A stretch of 64,000 bases of DNA from Primulina eburnea (GCF_022965805.1 NW_027331355.1:1116001-1180000), one strand, 5' to 3'. Positions 50,608 through 60,850 are shown, counted from the stretch's first letter. Made by a program: numbers and translations. The notes: a model not told the origin generated them from the letters alone.

Positions 50608-50832
50608 AATGGTTCTGTAAAGGGTTGCACTACTACTGACCACGAGAAGCTCATGAAGTCACGTCTTCGGTCTGTAAGTTTTACATTTACGCATTTTATT
50701 CAAAGCATGAATTATTTAACAGCATGTTTTCATGAAATATTTTACGTCCAGATTTTTATTGTTCAGTATTTAAATTTAAATAAATTATGGAATTATGCAT
50801 GTTAGTTACGTATGGGTTATGTATGGAACAGT

Positions 50833-51888
50833 ATGCCCCCTAGACGCATTCTCGAGCGCACTAGAAATGATGAGCCTCTCCAAGAGGACAGGGAGGAGCA
50901 GAGGCAGGAGAGAGATTTACCAGCTCCACCTCCACCGGACATGAATGCCCAGATGCTAGCTGAGATGACTCATTTCTTCGCACAGTTTGCGGGGAACCAT
51001 GCTATGGTGACCAGGCCGACAGAGGCTGTCTATGAGAGATTCATGAAGATGCGTCCTAAGGAGTTTTCAGGGACGACAGACCCCATGATTGCCGAGGGCT
51101 GGATCAAGTCCCTCGAGGTTATCTTCGAGTTCATGGAGCTTGGAGATGCATACAGAGTTCGATGTGCCACATATTTATTCGGAGGAGATGCCCGCTTATG
51201 GTGGGAAGGAGCATCAGTAGCCCTGAACTTGGCTACACTGAGTTGGACGCGCTTCACGGAAGTATTCTACTACAAATATTTTACCGAGGAGGTGCGCACC
51301 AGGTTGAACATGGAATTAATGAGCCTGAGGCAGGGAGATCTGACTGTTACGGAGTTCATCCATAAGTTTGAAATGGGTTTTCATTTTGTGCCCCTGATCG
51401 CGAATGATGCTAAAGCCAAGTTAGTGCATTTTCTGGTGGGTCTACGGCCGATCTTGCGTCGTGATGCTAGGATGTCTCACCCTACTACTTATGAGGTCGC
51501 TGTCTCCAAAGCTCTAGCCGCAGAGCAGGATCAGCGTGATATCGAGAGATACCGCCAAGGCAAGCGCCAGTCCAGGTACCACACCGCCCTCCTCCTCAGG
51601 AGCATCAGCAGTAGACCAAGAGGCCTTTTCACGAGCCGCCTAGAAACAGAGGTCAGCAGCAGCAGCAGCAGTGGGGACGCCCAGCCTTGAGGACTTTTGA
51701 GCATCCAGTCTGCCCCAAGTGCTCACGCCGCCATCCTGGAGCATGTATGTTTGGTTCAGGGTAGTGTTATAAGTGTGGTAGTCCAGACCACTTACTTCTG
51801 CAGTGCCCTCAGATGAATCTGCCTAATCAAGGCATAGTTTTTGCTCTCGATGCCACGGAGACGAACCCAGAGACCATGCTTATGACAG
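50833..51888 (+). pseudogene. gag: Tekay-like gag (plus strand), near-intact but with frameshift and TAG
   Basis: Gag builds the particle and binds element RNA. I take ATG 50,833 (MPPRRILER), which matches the usual MPPR start of this group, over the in-frame ATG at 50,812. The N-terminal 40 residues are Glu/Arg- then Pro-rich; the Retrotrans_gag domain is residues about 75-215 (EGWIKSLE, RLWWEGA, LMSLRQGDLTVTEF). After KRQ near 51,570 the natural frame moves by one base and continues through HEPPRN and a poly-Gln run (about 51,655-51,670). Two knuckles follow: CPKCSRRHPGAC, then CYKCGSPDHLLLQC at 51,765-51,806, with a TAG at 51,762-51,764 between. The frame ends at ACAG|GTAACTTT, a good 5' splice consensus. 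No pol follows on this strand. Confidence 0.8.
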
Positions 51889-53232
51889 GTAACTTTAAAT
51901 TTGAAATGACAATACATGTCATTTCAAATTTGAATATCTGACACAAACACATCAGCTAATAATATAAATTAAAGAAAAATACCTACCTGATATTCGGTTC
52001 TGACTATCAAAATCAAGTTCTGAACAGTCTGATCAAACTTCTGAACTGCTTTAATCTTCAAAATCAGTTCTGACTCGACTGAACTGTATATAAGCTCAAC
52101 GGTTCATAACAATCGGTATCAAACACGGACTTAGAATGATAATAATATCGGATCAGATTCAAAATATCAATATGCAATACTGATCTAATAACTGCTTAGA
52201 ACGCTGACATTTCGAAAATTCTGCCATATTCAATTTCGTTCTCAGCCACTGATCACGGTCTCACTATGCTACAATCAATCAGTATACTATCTTCAGATAT
52301 CACAGACTCTGAATACAATCTGTTACAATCCCGATTCATATCCGAACAATTCTGTATACAACAATCTCAGTTTCCAGAACACTCAATACCATTTCAACTG
52401 TTCAATTTAATCAATCATATGCTTCGAATATATCAAAATGTCATAGATAAACCGAGCATAAAATCATCAGAACACTTCCGAGCATAGGATTTATCAACCC
52501 CTAAACGGAATTGAAGTACTTTACAGAGAAACATATAATCAGATGTAACTCTAACTCTTCAGGCAATAAATCTTTCAACTGATATCTCAATTTTCTAAAT
52601 TCAATCAGTATCAGTATATAAGAAATTCTAAAACGAAACCAATACCTGGAATCAAATAAAGGCTGAAATCACTCTCCCTGATACAGGACAAACCTGAAAT
52701 CTCATCTGCAAGACTATAGCAAACTTCCTGCTACTAGTAAATCAATCCTTGACAGGCTCCACTTCAGTCATCAACGAACATAAAGGAATAACTCCATTCC
52801 TTTCGATAATCATCGAATCGGACCCAATACGGATATCAAGGAATTTAAAATCTAAATCCCTTACCGTATATCATTCATTCCTTGGCCATTTCAGGTTCGA
52901 ATCTTACCATCTCCTGGCAATAATCTAAAATAGCTCCGTACTTGTTCGATATATCAATATCCATCATGCAGTCATCATGAGACGATACAAGTACAATCTA
53001 GTCTAATTCAATCTCATTCTCAACTTACTGCAGTATAAAATATATCACAGAATATCACTGATATCAAATTATTTCCCCAAAAGTTAAGGAATCAATACTA
53101 CAGTAAATGCAGACCCAACAAGTAAAGCATACATCAATGCAACTTAATCAAGGATAATCATAGAAAATGCATTAGTCTCTATCAATACATATGCAATATA
53201 ATCATAAAAGATCAATACCTGTCACTGTATCA
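51889..53232. other. AT-rich non-coding spacer between opposed gag ends
   Basis: No coding frame with a recognised domain. It starts with a perfect 14-bp hairpin. On minus it continues from the outer gag end, where GTGACAG|GTATTG at about 53,220 is another splice-donor-like site at the gag end. The junction between plus-strand-element sequence and outer-element sequence lies somewhere inside, but I cannot locate it. Confidence 0.4.
51897..51931. repeat. Perfect 14-bp hairpin after gag
   Basis: AAATTTGAAATGAC, loop AATACAT, GTCATTTCAAATTT. It begins eight bases after the possible splice donor. Present unchanged in copy A (8,600-8,634) and blurred in B. Confidence 0.85.
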
Positions 53233-53365
53233 TCAAGTGTGTCCTGGTTCTGTTCCTCGATCCCTCCCACCAGAGGATTCTGCTCCCTGAAATCTTCGGG
53301 GACCCCTCTGTGGACAAACTCTAGCAAAGTGTCCAGACTGTCGGCAGATGTTGCAACTACCAATC
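53233..53365 (-). pseudogene. gag: Outer-element gag, 3' fragment (second zinc knuckle)
   Basis: Minus-strand frame with CNICRQSGHFARVC (CX2CX4HX4C) and PQRGPRRFQ. A one-base shift afterwards gives TLDDTVTG, resembling the gag end before protease in this group. The upstream side is cut by the inner LTR at 53,366. Its first part, with the first knuckle, is at 60,851-61,680. Removing the inserted element and one CAATC keeps the same reading frame across the break. Confidence 0.75.
53361..53365 (+). repeat. Target-site duplication of inner element, left (CAATC)
   Basis: CAATC directly before the LTR tip TGTAACG; repeated at 60,846-60,850 directly after the other LTR tip TTCTACA. Confidence 0.9.
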
Positions 53366-53680
53366 TGTAACGAACCGTACTTTTCATACTTAAAATTTGC
53401 GGAAAAATTAAAAATTTTAATCAAATAAAACATCCGTACGGTCGTCACCCAACATACATAAAATATCTTTAAAATAATCCATCACCAAATAAAAGTTTGC
53501 TAAAAGAACGCTGTCTCAATTCGTCTCACATTCAAATCAAAACATCAGAGTATTTTAAAAGTTTGCATGAACATAAACTTGCGGTCCTCGGGTTTAGCCT
53601 GCCGCTCAGCCCAAGCCTGCCCCTTGGTCGCCACCTCTTGTCTCCTGCTCATCGTACTCACCTGCATCGATCAAGTCTAG

Positions 53681-53696
53681 TGAGTCTAAAGACTCA
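53681..53696. promoter_or_regulatory. Conserved LTR palindrome
   Basis: TGAGTCTAAAGACTCA: 7-bp arms TGAGTCT/AGACTCA around two bases. The same palindrome, on either strand, is kept in the diverged LTRs at 6,968, 28,706, 37,128 and 50,264. TGAGTCA-like half sites are bound by plant bZIP proteins, but binding here is only inferred. Confidence 0.55.
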
Positions 53697-53970
53697 ACAC
53701 GTATAAACTGGAATAACGAGTACTACATAATAAAAATCACATGCACTTTAAAATAGGACATACATAATTTGAAGCTTGAACATACGTACATACAAAATTA
53801 GACGTGCCATCAACATAAACTTTCATAAACATACGTAAACATACATAACTTCATCATTTTGTGTAGAGGATGTTTCAAAGCAAGTGACCCATGCATAATA
53901 AACTCCTGATCAGACACACCACAGTACTGGGCTGACAGGGACGTATCCACTGCCGCATACATAAGATCCC

Positions 53971-54090
53971 CGTTCATAATTTAACGGGCTGGTTGGTCCC
54001 CGTTCATAATTTAACGCTTTCCAACCACGATCTAACCCGTTCATAATTTAACGGGCGGATTGGTCCCCGTTCATAATTTAACGCTTTCCA
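53971..54090 (+). repeat. Doubled 67-bp module in inner LTR
   Basis: CGTTCATAATTTAACG occurs four times at 53,971, 54,001, 54,038 and 54,068, i.e. spacings 30, 37, 30, as two copies of a two-part 67-bp unit. Confidence 0.8.
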
Positions 54091-54403
54091 ATCCTAACAT
54101 AATTTGGTCACAAGACATTTAGCATACCTCAAAAACTTGACATATTTTCTTTGCACGTCAACATACTTACTTGGCGTTGAGGGATTCGTTTGGACTTCGA
54201 TCGGGGCCGTTGCTGCAACATACTAACGTGAATTTCATACTTAACTTGCATTACTTAGACGTAGAAAACTCATGCTTACTCTCAAGCTCAATCATATCTT
54301 AGGACCTTCTACAATTTCCCACAACATGCCCTTAATAATCCTTGCACTAACCCATAACATCAAACTTAAAATGAACTTACAAATATTTCCCAAAAACAAG
54401 GGT

Positions 54404-54667
54404 ACACGGACCCCGTGCTTGGGTCCGGGAGAGGGTCCGTGTACGTACTGCCTAGAATGTGTCGGAAAACGTAAGGGGCACGGACCCCGTGCTTGGGTCC
54501 GGATGGGGGTCCGTGTAGGTACTGCATGTCAAGTGTCTTAAAAAGGAAAGGACACGGACCCCGTGTGAGGGTCCGGGTGGAGGTCCGTGTGGCTACTGTC
54601 TTGGAACACCAAATGGAAAACAAAAGCACGGACCCCGTGCTCGGGTCCGTGTGGGGGTCCGTCTGCA
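54404..54667 (+). repeat. Four 74-bp-spaced GGACC inverted repeats in LTR
   Basis: Units start at about 54,404, 54,479, 54,552 and 54,626. Each has ACACGGACCCC, a short loop, GGGTCCG, then GGTCCGTGT, so both a short and a longer hairpin can form. The cores are much more conserved than the 30-bp linkers. Confidence 0.85.
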
Positions 54668-56156
54668 CACTGTACGAAGAAACCTGCGAGAAAACTTATG
54701 CACATGCCTACACACCCAAATTGACACTTGAACACTATGATCCAACACCTTAAGGACACCATAACATTGCATAAAACTTATATAAACACTTCAAGATACG
54801 ACGTCCACCATACTACCCAATACAACGCTAATTAGCAATTGACATCAATCGAGTTCCTACGACTTTAAACTAATTCAAACGCCTAACGACGTCTAACAAA
54901 ACCTTGAAAGATACAACAAACCTCAATACTAACATACTCATACGCAGCAACGATCGCCCGTCGGTTTCCAACGAAGCCTGCAACACTGAAACTTCAAAAA
55001 TACAATGATACCAAACTTTTCTTAAAATTTCAGTTTGAGCAGTCACACGAAAAATATCATAACTCTCTCATTTTTCGTCCAAAAATCTCGTACTTTATAT
55101 CAAATCGAAGGTATCGAAAAGTTCTACGTTTTTTCCGTTGAAAGTTTTCTCAAAATATGAACAGAAAATTCGCAGTATTTGAAAAGACAGCAAAAACGAG
55201 TTTTAGATCTAAAATTTTACCCTCGAAATTGATCCGATTTATAATCCGCTCAAACTACTAACATGATACATAACTTTTACGCATAAAAATCAACGCAACG
55301 CATAATATGACTTGATTGACATAGCAAGAACAGAATATACGTGCCTTTATGACGATAACGTTACCGAAAGACGACACCGAAGCGGAGATGGGGAGAGGCT
55401 TGATCCGGGACGAACGTGGCACCGTTTCTCTTGAATAAAACTGACCGAAATCTTGCTGGAAATTGAAGGGAAGGGGTGGGCGACTACTCTAGGGAAATAA
55501 GAACCCTAACTTTTGCTCTTTCAAAATAATAAAACTTGAATGCTAGAGTGTGTGTGTGTTTAGGCGTTTTACAGGTGTGTGTAAAAGTGGGTTTGTGTGT
55601 GTGCGTGGGTATTAAATAAATTAGGAGACTAATTTTTGTTTAATTAAAATAATAGTCTACTAATCAAAACACTAACTCACACTTAACTTTTTAATAAAAC
55701 TCTTTAGTTAAAATATCACACACCATACTAGACTTTAAAAGTTCTAAAATCATAAACTCACAAAAATAAATAAATTTAGGATTCACAATACTAACATCTA
55801 TAAAATACTAAATTTTAAAAGTTTTAAAATCTTAAAATCACTAACTAAACATTTAGGCTCAAAAATGCTAAAACTCACTAAATTATTTAAAATGCCCCCA
55901 AACTCAACTTAAAATAAAATACCATCTTTAAAATTGCCAAAAATCGTCCCCCGGTCTCTTCCTCAATCCCGCATCGAATAATCGCCTGAAACATGAAACT
56001 CGAAAGACATTTTAACGTGCATTACATAAACGTAATTAAATTAAAAATAATGCATTTAAATAATTATGCATGACTAAACTCTTTTAAAATAAATTAAATG
56101 CTTTAATAATTTAAACATATGCATGGGTTATACGTGTACTGAAATCGGGTTCTACA

Positions 56157-56175
56157 GTTCCTCCCCCACTTATGT
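56157..56175 (-). other. Polypurine tract of inner element
   Basis: On minus it reads ACATAAGTGGGGGAGGAAC immediately before TGTAGAACCCG. This is the standard position next to the 3' LTR and fixes the strand of the element. Confidence 0.85.
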
Positions 56176-56192
56176 AAATTTCGTCCTCGAAA

Positions 56193-59100
56193 TTAAGTCT
56201 TACCGAACAACTCCGGGTAGCAAAGTCTCATATCTGCCTCTGACTCCCAAGTGGCCTCTTCCACTGATTGGTTTAACCACCGAACTTTGACTAGCTTAGT
56301 TACTTTGTTCCGGAGTTTGCGCTCCTGTCTATCGAGGATTTGAGTCGGTCTTTCCTCATAAGACAAATCTGGAGCAAGCTGCAAAGGCTCATAACTCAGA
56401 ATGTGCGAAGGATTAGCCAAATATTTCCTTAGCACCGAGACGTGGAACACATTGTGTACCCCGGCCAGATTCGGCGGAAGGGCTACACGATAGGCTAATG
56501 TCCCAACTCTGTCAAGAATCTCGAACGGTCCAATAAACCTCGGACTCAACTTGCCTCTTTTCCCAAATCTCATAACACCCTTCATGGGTGCTATCCTGAC
56601 GAAAACGTGATCCCCAACGGCAAACTCGAGATCCCTCCTCCTCTTATCTGCGTAGCTCTTCTGACGGCTTTGGGCAGTCTTCATTCTGTCACGAATCTTG
56701 ACCACCACTTCTGCAGTCTGCTGAACTATCTCTGGGCCTAGATCTGTTCTCTCACCGACTTCATCCCAATGAACTGGCGATCTGCACTTCCGACCATACA
56801 ACGCTTCATAGGGAGCCATACCAATAGATGCTTGGAAGCTGTTGTTGTATGTGAACTCCACTAGGGGTAGCTTAGACTCCCAAGTTCCCTGAAAATCAAT
56901 CATGCAAGCTCTTAGCAAGTCTTCCAAGATCTGAATCATTCGCTCAGACTGGCCATCTGTCTGCGGGTGAAAAGCTGTACTGAACAGTAACTTCGTCCCC
57001 ATAGCTGCATGCAAGCTCTTCCATAAGGACGATGTGAACCTCGGGTCCCTGTCGGACACAATAGAGACTGGGAAACCATGCAATCGGACGATCTCCCGGA
57101 TATAAAGATCCGCATACTGCGTCATGGAGAAAGTCGTCTTTACTGGTAGGAAATGCGCTGACTTAGTGAGTCGGTCCACTATAACCCAAATAGAATTAGA
57201 CCCTTTGACTGACTTAGGTAACCCAACGACGAAATCCATAGTGATGTTCTTCCATTTCCACTCTGGGATAGGGAGTGGCTTAAGCAAACCTGCTGGCCTC
57301 TGATGCTCTGCCTTCACCCGCTGGCAAGTGAGGCACTCCGATACAAATCTGCGGATGTCTCTCTTCATCCCTGGCCACCAATACAAAATCTGCAGGTCTT
57401 TGTACATCTTGGTACCTCCTGGGTGAATAGAATACGGAGATGCGTGTGCCTCTGTCAGAATATCCTGTCTGATCGAATCACTACTAGGCAGCCACATTCT
57501 GTCTCTGTATCTCACGATACCATCTGACACTGTGTACAAAACACTGCCTTTAGCTTCATCCTTCAGTCTCCATTTCTGTAGTTGTTCATTTGAAGACTGT
57601 CCTGTTCGAATGCGGTCTAGTAAATCAGATTTGACTGTCAGATTAGACAGTCTAGGGGCTCTGCCCTCAGGAAAAATCTCTAGACCAAATCTCTGAATCT
57701 CCGACTGAAGTGGTCTCTGAGCTGTCAACTGAGCAACAACTGCCACTTTTCTGCTCAAAGCGTCTGCGACAACATTAGCCTTTCCCGGATGGTAGCTAAT
57801 TTCGCAGTCGTAATCTTTCACAAGTTCTAACCACCGTCTCTGCCTCATATTCAGCTCTTTCTGCGTGAAGAAGTATTTGAGACTTTTGTGATCGGTGAAA
57901 ATCTGGCACTTCTCGCCGTATAAGTAATGTCTCCAAATTTTCAATGCAAAGACAACGGCGGCTAATTCCAAATCGTGAGTCGGGTAGTTCTTCTCATGCA
58001 CCTTTAGCTGTCTGGAAGCATAAGCTATGACCCGACCTTGCTGCATCAACACTGCGCCTAATCCGAGCTTAGATGCATCGGTATAAAGCACAAACTCACC
58101 TTGCCCTGTCGGCATGGCTAGCACTGGCGCTGAAATAAGAGCTTGCTTCAGAGTATCAAAGCTCTTCTGACATTCATCACTCCACACGAATTTAGCATTC
58201 TTCTTGGTGAGTGAAGTGAGTGGCACCGCTATGGATGAAAATCCCTTAATAAACTTACGGTAGTAGCCTGCTAAACCCAAAAAGCTGCGGATTTCAGATG
58301 CATTCTTCGGCTCAACCCATTCCTTGACAGCCGCTACTTTCGCTGGATCCACCTCGATTCCACTGCTAGATACTATATGCCCCAAAAATGCCACCTTTTC
58401 TAACCAAAATTCACACTTACTGAATTTCGCAAATAACTTGCGACTCTGCAATGTCTGTAATACTGTCCTCATGTGCTGGTTGTGCTCCTCATGGCTCTTC
58501 GAGTATATTAGAATGTCGTCAATGAATACTATGACGAATTGATCGAGGAACGGCTGAAATACTCGGTTCATGAGATCCATGAAAATCGCTGGAGCATTTG
58601 TCAATCCAAATGGCATCACCAAGAACTCGTAATGCCCATATCTGGTCCTGAAAGCTGTCTTGTGGACATCTGCATCCTTGACTTTCAGCTGATGGTACCC
58701 TGATCGAAGATCTATCTTAGAGAACACGGAGGCTCCCTGCAATTGATCGAACAAGTCTTCGATTCTAGGCAAAAGGTATTTGTTCTTGATCGTTACCTTG
58801 TTCAGCTCACGGTAATCGATGCACAGCCTCATGCTCCCATCCTTCTTCTTTACAAAGAGCACTGGTGCGTCCCACGGTGAGAAACTAGGGCGGATAAACC
58901 CTTTGTCGAGGAGCTCCTGAATCTGCTGTTTGAGCTCTAACATCTCAGCTGGAGCTAATCTGTATGGCGCCTTGGAGATTGGCGTTGTGCCCGGCACGAG
59001 CTCGATTGCAAACTCCACCTCTCTCTCTGGTGGAAGACCGGTGACGTCATCAGGAAAGACGTCTGGAAATTCTTTGACTACTGGCACCTCTGATAAGGAT

Positions 59101-59582
59101 GGAGTGGACACGTCAGGCGCTGAAATAATACTAGCCAAGAAGGCCTGACATCCCTTGGAGATCAACCTCTCCGCCTGCATGCACGAAATCATGCGAGGAA
59201 AGCTTCTCCATCTGGCTGGCTCAAAAAGAAATTGCTCCATGCCCGGCGGTCTAACCAAAACTGACCTCTTCTGAAAGTCAATTAAGACTCTGTTCTTTGT
59301 CAGCCAGTCCATTCCCAGAATGATATCAAACTCTGGCATCGGCAATAGGATTAAATCTGCGTATACTAGGTGGCCATGCAGTTCTAGATCAATATCTCTG
59401 ATCACACTGGTAGCCAACAGCTCTTCCCCTAACGGGACTGTCACTGAAAAGTTCACGTCTAGGCCTATGGACTTGAGGTCCAAATGATTAGCAAACGTCT
59501 CCGATATGAAGGAGTGAGTGGCTCCTGAGTCTATTAGATCAGTTGTGGATAGCCTCTTAATGAAAATGTTCCCTGAGATGCG
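56193..59582 (-). CDS. pol: Chromovirus pol polyprotein (PR-RT-RH-INT-chromodomain), uninterrupted
   Basis: This polyprotein cuts itself, copies element RNA and integrates the DNA. The frame is open for 1,129 codons from just after a TAA at 59,583-59,585. Protease: DSGATHSF at about 59,531-59,508, then ILGMDWL. Numbering from the TTG codon at 59,483 as 1: RT about 150-380 with [10 protein letters not shown] (D258) and FIDDIL (D322, D323); RNase H with D469, E506, D531, D574; integrase zinc site H680, H687, C717, C720; catalytic D750, D811, E847 (DX35E spacing); GPF motif 985-987; chromodomain about 1,045-1,093 ([17 protein letters not shown]). Every catalytic residue expected is present. No own ATG: the frame probably continues from gag, either directly or through splicing at TCAG|GG (59,573/59,572). 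It lacks its gag, so expression is doubtful. Confidence 0.92.
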   Translation of the reverse strand, partial: RISGNIFIKRLSTTDLIDSGATHSFISETFANHLDLKSIGLDVNFSVTVPLGEELLATSVIRDIDLELHGHLVYADLILLPMPEFDIILGMDWLTKNRVLIDFQKRSVLVRPPGMEQFLFEPARWRSFPRMISCMQAERLISKGCQAFLASIISAPDVSTPSLSEVPVVKEFPDVFPDDVTGLPPEREVEFAIELVPGTTPISKAPYRLAPAEMLELKQQIQELLDKGFIRPSFSPWDAPVLFVKKKDGSMRLCIDYRELNKVTIKNKYLLPRIEDLFDQLQGASVFSKIDLRSGYHQLKVKDADVHKTAFRTRYGHYEFLVMPFGLTNAPAIFMDLMNRVFQPFLDQFVIVFIDDILIYSKSHEEHNQHMRTVLQTLQSRKLFAKFSKCEFWLEKVAFLGHIVSSSGIEVDPAKVAAVKEWVEPKNASEIRSFLGLAGYYRKFIKGFSSIAVPLTSLTKKNAKFVWSDECQKSFDTLKQALISAPVLAMPTGQGEFVLYTDASKLGLGAVLMQQGRVIAYASRQLKVHEKNYPTHDLELAAVVFALKIWRHYLYGEKCQIFTDHKSLKYFFTQKELNMRQRRWLELVKDYDCEISYHPGKANVVADALSRKVAVVAQLTAQRPLQSEIQRFGLEIFPEGRAPRLSNLTVKSDLLDRIRTGQSSNEQLQKWRLKDEAKGSVLYTVSDGIVRYRDRMWLPSSDSIRQDILTEAHASPYSIHPGGTKMYKDLQILYWWPGMKRDIRRFVSECLTCQRVKAEHQRPAGLLKPLPIPEWKWKNITMDFVVGLPKSVKGSNSIWVIVDRLTKSAHFLPVKTTFSMTQYADLYIREIVRLHGFPVSIVSDRDPRFTSSLWKSLHAAMGTKLLFSTAFHPQTDGQSERMIQILEDLLRACMIDFQGTWESKLPLVEFTYNNSFQASIGMAPYEALYGRKCRSPVHWDEVGERTDLGPEIVQQTAEVVVKIRDRMKTAQSRQKSYADKRRRDLEFAVGDHVFVRIAPMKGVMRFGKRGKLSPRFIGPFEILDRVGTLAYRVALPPNLAGVHNVFHVSVLRKYLANPSHILSYEPLQLAPDLSYEERPTQILDRQERKLRNKVTKLVKVRWLNQSVEEATWESEADMRLCYPELFGKT

Positions 59583-59809
59583 TTAGCACGACAAACTAAC
59601 TTATAACCCAATTATTCTACCATAAACCTTAAGCAATCAAAAGACGCCCAATAATCCAACTAAAACACTAGTAATCCCAATTAAAATTAAACAGGTAATG
59701 CAAGGAATTTAATACTGAGCTTAGGTAGAAAAGTTTACCGGTAAGTAAAGTAGTGTCTGGGTCTGCTTCTTGAGCATGCATGGCGAATACCCTGCCATGG
59801 GTTGGTCTG
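59583..59809 (-). other. Intron-like remnant upstream of protease
   Basis: Stop-rich on minus and without similarity to gag. Its 3' end reads TGCTAACGCATCTCAG|GG, i.e. a branch-point-like CTAAC about 10 bases before a TCAG acceptor. Splicing the donor type seen at 51,888 to this acceptor would keep the protease frame. The left half of any intron has been deleted. Confidence 0.45.
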
Positions 59810-60845
59810 CTTCTACGTTTTTGCCGTTGAAAGTTTTCTCAAAATATGAATAGAAAATTCGCAGTATTTGAAAAGACAGCAAAAACGAGTTTTAGATCTA
59901 AAATTTTACCCTCGAAATTGATCCGATCTATAATCCGCTCAAACTACTAACATGATACATAACTTTTACGCATAAAAATCAACGCAACGCATAATATGAC
60001 TTGATCGACACAACAAGAACAGAATATACGTGCCTTTATGACGATAACGTTACCGAAAGACGACACCGAAGCGGAGATGGGGAGAGGCTTGATCCGGGAC
60101 GAACGTGGCACCGTTTCTCTTGAATAAAACTGACCGAAATCTTGCTGGAAATTGAAGGGAAGGGGTGGGCGGCTACTCTAGGGAAATAAGAACCCTAACT
60201 TTTGCTCTTTCAAAATAATAAAACTTGAATGCTAGAGTGTGTGTGTGTTTAGGCGTTTTACAGTGTGTGTAAAAGTGGGTTTGTGTGTGTGCGTGGGTAT
60301 TAAATAAATTAGGAGACTAACTTTTGTTTAATTAAAATAATAGTCTTATAATCAAAACACTAAGTCACACTTAACTTTTAAATAAAACTCTTTAGTTAAA
60401 ATATCACACACCATACTAGACTTTAAAAGTTCTAAAATCATAAACTCACAAAAATAAATAAATTTAGGATTCACAATACTAACATCTCATAAAATACTAA
60501 ATTTTAAAAGTTTTAAACTCTTAAAATCACTAACTAAACATTTAGGCTCAAAAATGCTAAAACTCACTAAATTATTTAAAATGCCCCCAAACTCAACTTA
60601 AAATAAAATACCATCTTTAAAATTGCCAAAAATCGTCCCCGGGTCTCTTCCTCAATCCCGCCTCGAATAATCGCCTGAAACATGAAACTCGAAAGACATT
60701 TTAACGTGCATTACATAAACGTAATTAAATTAAAAATAATGCATTTAAATAATTATGCATGACTAAACTCTTTTAAAATAAATTAAATGCTTTAATAATT
60801 TAAACAGATGCATGTGTTATACGTGTACTGAAATCGGGTTCTACA
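59810..60845 (-). repeat. 5' LTR fragment of inner chromovirus
   Basis: Matches 55,120-56,156 of the 3' LTR, i.e. the first 1,036 bases of the LTR in element direction. It lacks the rest, including the conserved palindrome and the GGACC repeats. It ends at TTCTACA (60,845), followed by CAATC. Confidence 0.85.
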
Positions 60846-60850
60846 CAATC
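60846..60850 (+). repeat. Target-site duplication of inner element, right (CAATC)
   Basis: Same five bases as 53,361-53,365. Confidence 0.9.

Larger units (their letters stand above)
53366..56156 (-). repeat. 3' LTR of inner chromovirus (2,791 bp)
   Basis: On minus it runs TGTAGAACCCG to GTTACA. It shares 55,120-56,156 with the 5' LTR fragment at 59,810-60,845, with a few percent differences by eye. It carries the conserved palindrome (53,681-53,696), a doubled 67-bp module (53,971-54,090), four GGACC inverted repeats (54,404-54,667) and a minus-strand TATA-like TTATATAA around 54,779-54,786. Confidence 0.85.
53366..60845 (-). mobile_element. Inner Tekay/Del-like chromovirus, internally deleted
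   Basis: A 7.5-kb minus-strand Ty3/gypsy element. In its own direction it has a 5' LTR fragment (60,845-59,810), a 227-bp intron-like piece, pol (59,582-56,193), PPT (56,175-56,157) and a complete 3' LTR (56,156-53,366). The distal 1.75 kb of the 5' LTR, PBS, leader and gag are missing. The deletion joins LTR to intron-like sequence at a TTCTACG microhomology. CAATC target duplicates flank it, so it inserted whole and was deleted later. Confidence 0.85.

Noticed and set aside
52266..52487. 73-codon frame in the AT-rich spacer
   Set aside because: Composition is dominated by Ser, Ile and Gln from AT-rich repeats; no similarity recognised, and it overlaps the probable non-coding part of the outer element.
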